Assembly: GCA_023376005.1 (NCBI GenBank)
Contig: CM042147.1
Span: 117,272,540 to 117,336,539, forward strand
DNA from: Doryteuthis pealeii
Taxonomy: Eukaryota; Mollusca; Cephalopoda; Myopsida; Loliginidae
Direction of reading: 5' to 3'
Length of the DNA: 64,000 nucleotides
Made by a program: the position numbers and the translations under genes. The notes beneath the pieces were generated by a model. It searched no databases. It worked only from the letters and a program-made list of their open reading frames with translations, and was not told the DNA's origin. This document shows, in pieces, positions 63,112 through 64,000 of the stretch (positions are counted from its first letter, which is position 1; every line of letters begins with the position of its first letter).

Positions 63112-63430
63112 TAATAACGTGGAGGCATTTTTGCAAATGTTCGAAAAAATAGAAAAGAAAAAGGACGAATGCATGTCGGAATCTTCGGATCACCATCAAT
63201 GAGATTGCTGATATCGACAAGGTGTTATTTTGGATAAGTTCAGACAGTCTAACAAGTTTTTTTTTGTGCAGTACCGATACAATCGTCGCTCAAACTTGCC
63301 GGATTTGTCTTCCCGCGGTTTCTTCCGTAACTAATAATATAAATATGTAATAATGTTGTTATCTTGTCTTTATCGTTGACATACTAACTTAATCTCAAAA
63401 CAACGTGGAGGCATATATTTGCATATGTTA
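63112..63430. repeat. Duplicated segment S
   Basis: 62340-62403 joined to 63112-63145 (AACGTGGAGGCATTTTTGCA) is paralogous to 63330-63430 (AACGTGGAGGCATATATTTG). Both have TAATAAT.TT.TTATCTTGTC. The sequence between is unassigned. Confidence 0.75.
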
Positions 63431-64000
63431 ACTAAGTACATCATGCTTATCAAAAAAAAAAAAAAAAAGAAAAAAAAGATTTCTTTCAAAAACTTTTCCG
63501 GCATCTGTTTTATGTAATGCATTCGCTTGAAGGGAGAATGAATCTGCGTTCGTGTTAGACGTCCACGTTCATCAATGACTGAAGATAACATTGCAGGGGT
63601 TGAATTTTTTTTATTTATTCAAGATAATAGCGTAAACTTTGCGAGATGGCAGTAGAACTTTATCTTCTGAAGGCGGTGTTCCTTGAAATCGTTCACGGAA
63701 AGTTGGGATATGGGAAAATAACATCACATTGGATCCCAAAACAATTGACTGAAGAACATATATTACAGGGCACACACATACACACACGCGCGCGCATATA
63801 TACATATATATATTAAGATAGCTTAGACAAAGTCGAGGGCGCTGGGTGACTTTCAATTTCTCACCATGATAATAGAGTCCTATTATAAAGTGATATATTG
63901 CTAAAAGAACACGTAATTATAAAGCGGGTGATAGATTCTACTGTTTTTGTATGGAGGATAAATTGGCTATCACAACCTATACTGATTCCGAAGAACTATA
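63431..64000. other. Unassigned, with A run and CA/CG/TA microsatellite
   Basis: A run at 63451-63477. CA, GCGC and TA dinucleotides at 63770-63815. No gene or element recognised to the window end. Confidence 0.4.

Overview
This window is AT-rich, non-coding-looking DNA from a large, repeat-laden animal genome. The mix points to an invertebrate metazoan, most likely a mollusc or another lophotrochozoan: several tRNA-derived SINEs, an I-clade-like LINE and RTE-like LINEs, a 5S-rRNA-derived SINE, short Helitrons, Tc1/mariner and hAT-like elements, hammerhead-ribozyme-bearing retroelements, and very many TA, CA, GA and GAA microsatellites. The species cannot be named from sequence alone. No host protein-coding exon, true tRNA gene, rRNA gene, CRISPR array or bacterial gene could be supported. 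The long open frames are microsatellite or repeat artefacts, or fragments of transposon proteins.

Families, with labels used here only: SINE-A (tRNA-type head, about 290 bp, TA-rich tail); SINE-D (tRNA-type head, about 260 bp); SINE-L (short tRNA-type unit); B (about 570-640 bp retroposon sharing its 3' tail with the I-clade LINE); E (tRNA-like head, B-box-like minisatellite, hammerhead motif, often as inverted dimers); O (hammerhead next to a conserved GTGCTC/GAGC hairpin); T, U and V (further hammerhead-bearing units); Helitron H; foldback/MITE families J, N, P and R; a hAT-like element; a Tc1 relic; tandem families I and K.

Layout. 0-13 kb: foldback elements, SINE-A/L, Helitrons, a LINE end, a complete hAT-like element and a long GAA tract. 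13-25 kb: B and SINE copies, a hammerhead-bearing palindrome, a Tc1 relic, an RTE fragment, a MITE nested in a MITE, and a GA-rich tandem array. 25-35 kb: E copies, two AT-rich minisatellites, a mariner fragment, LINE ends and an unknown element with an 11-bp target duplication. 35-47 kb: the longest LINE pieces (opposite orientations at 36-37 and 45.6-47 kb), a cluster of hammerheads at 38.0, 38.4, 39.4, 41 and 44.7 kb, and a tandem array invaded by B and a MITE. 47-60 kb: Helitrons, SINE-A arrays, a 5S-derived SINE, LINE C-terminal fragments and a Helitron that itself carries a SINE. 60-64 kb: a perfect-TSD hAT-like foldback and an E insertion whose empty site lies next door.

The most interesting signal is that at least five sequence-distinct hammerhead-ribozyme motifs (E, T, U, V and the variants within O) recur here inside non-coding repeats. 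Two of these units carry tRNA-like heads. The genes do not work together in a pathway; what unites the window is retroposition: LINEs supply machinery, B and the 5S SINE share the LINE tail, and SINE-A tails appear to seed TA microsatellites.
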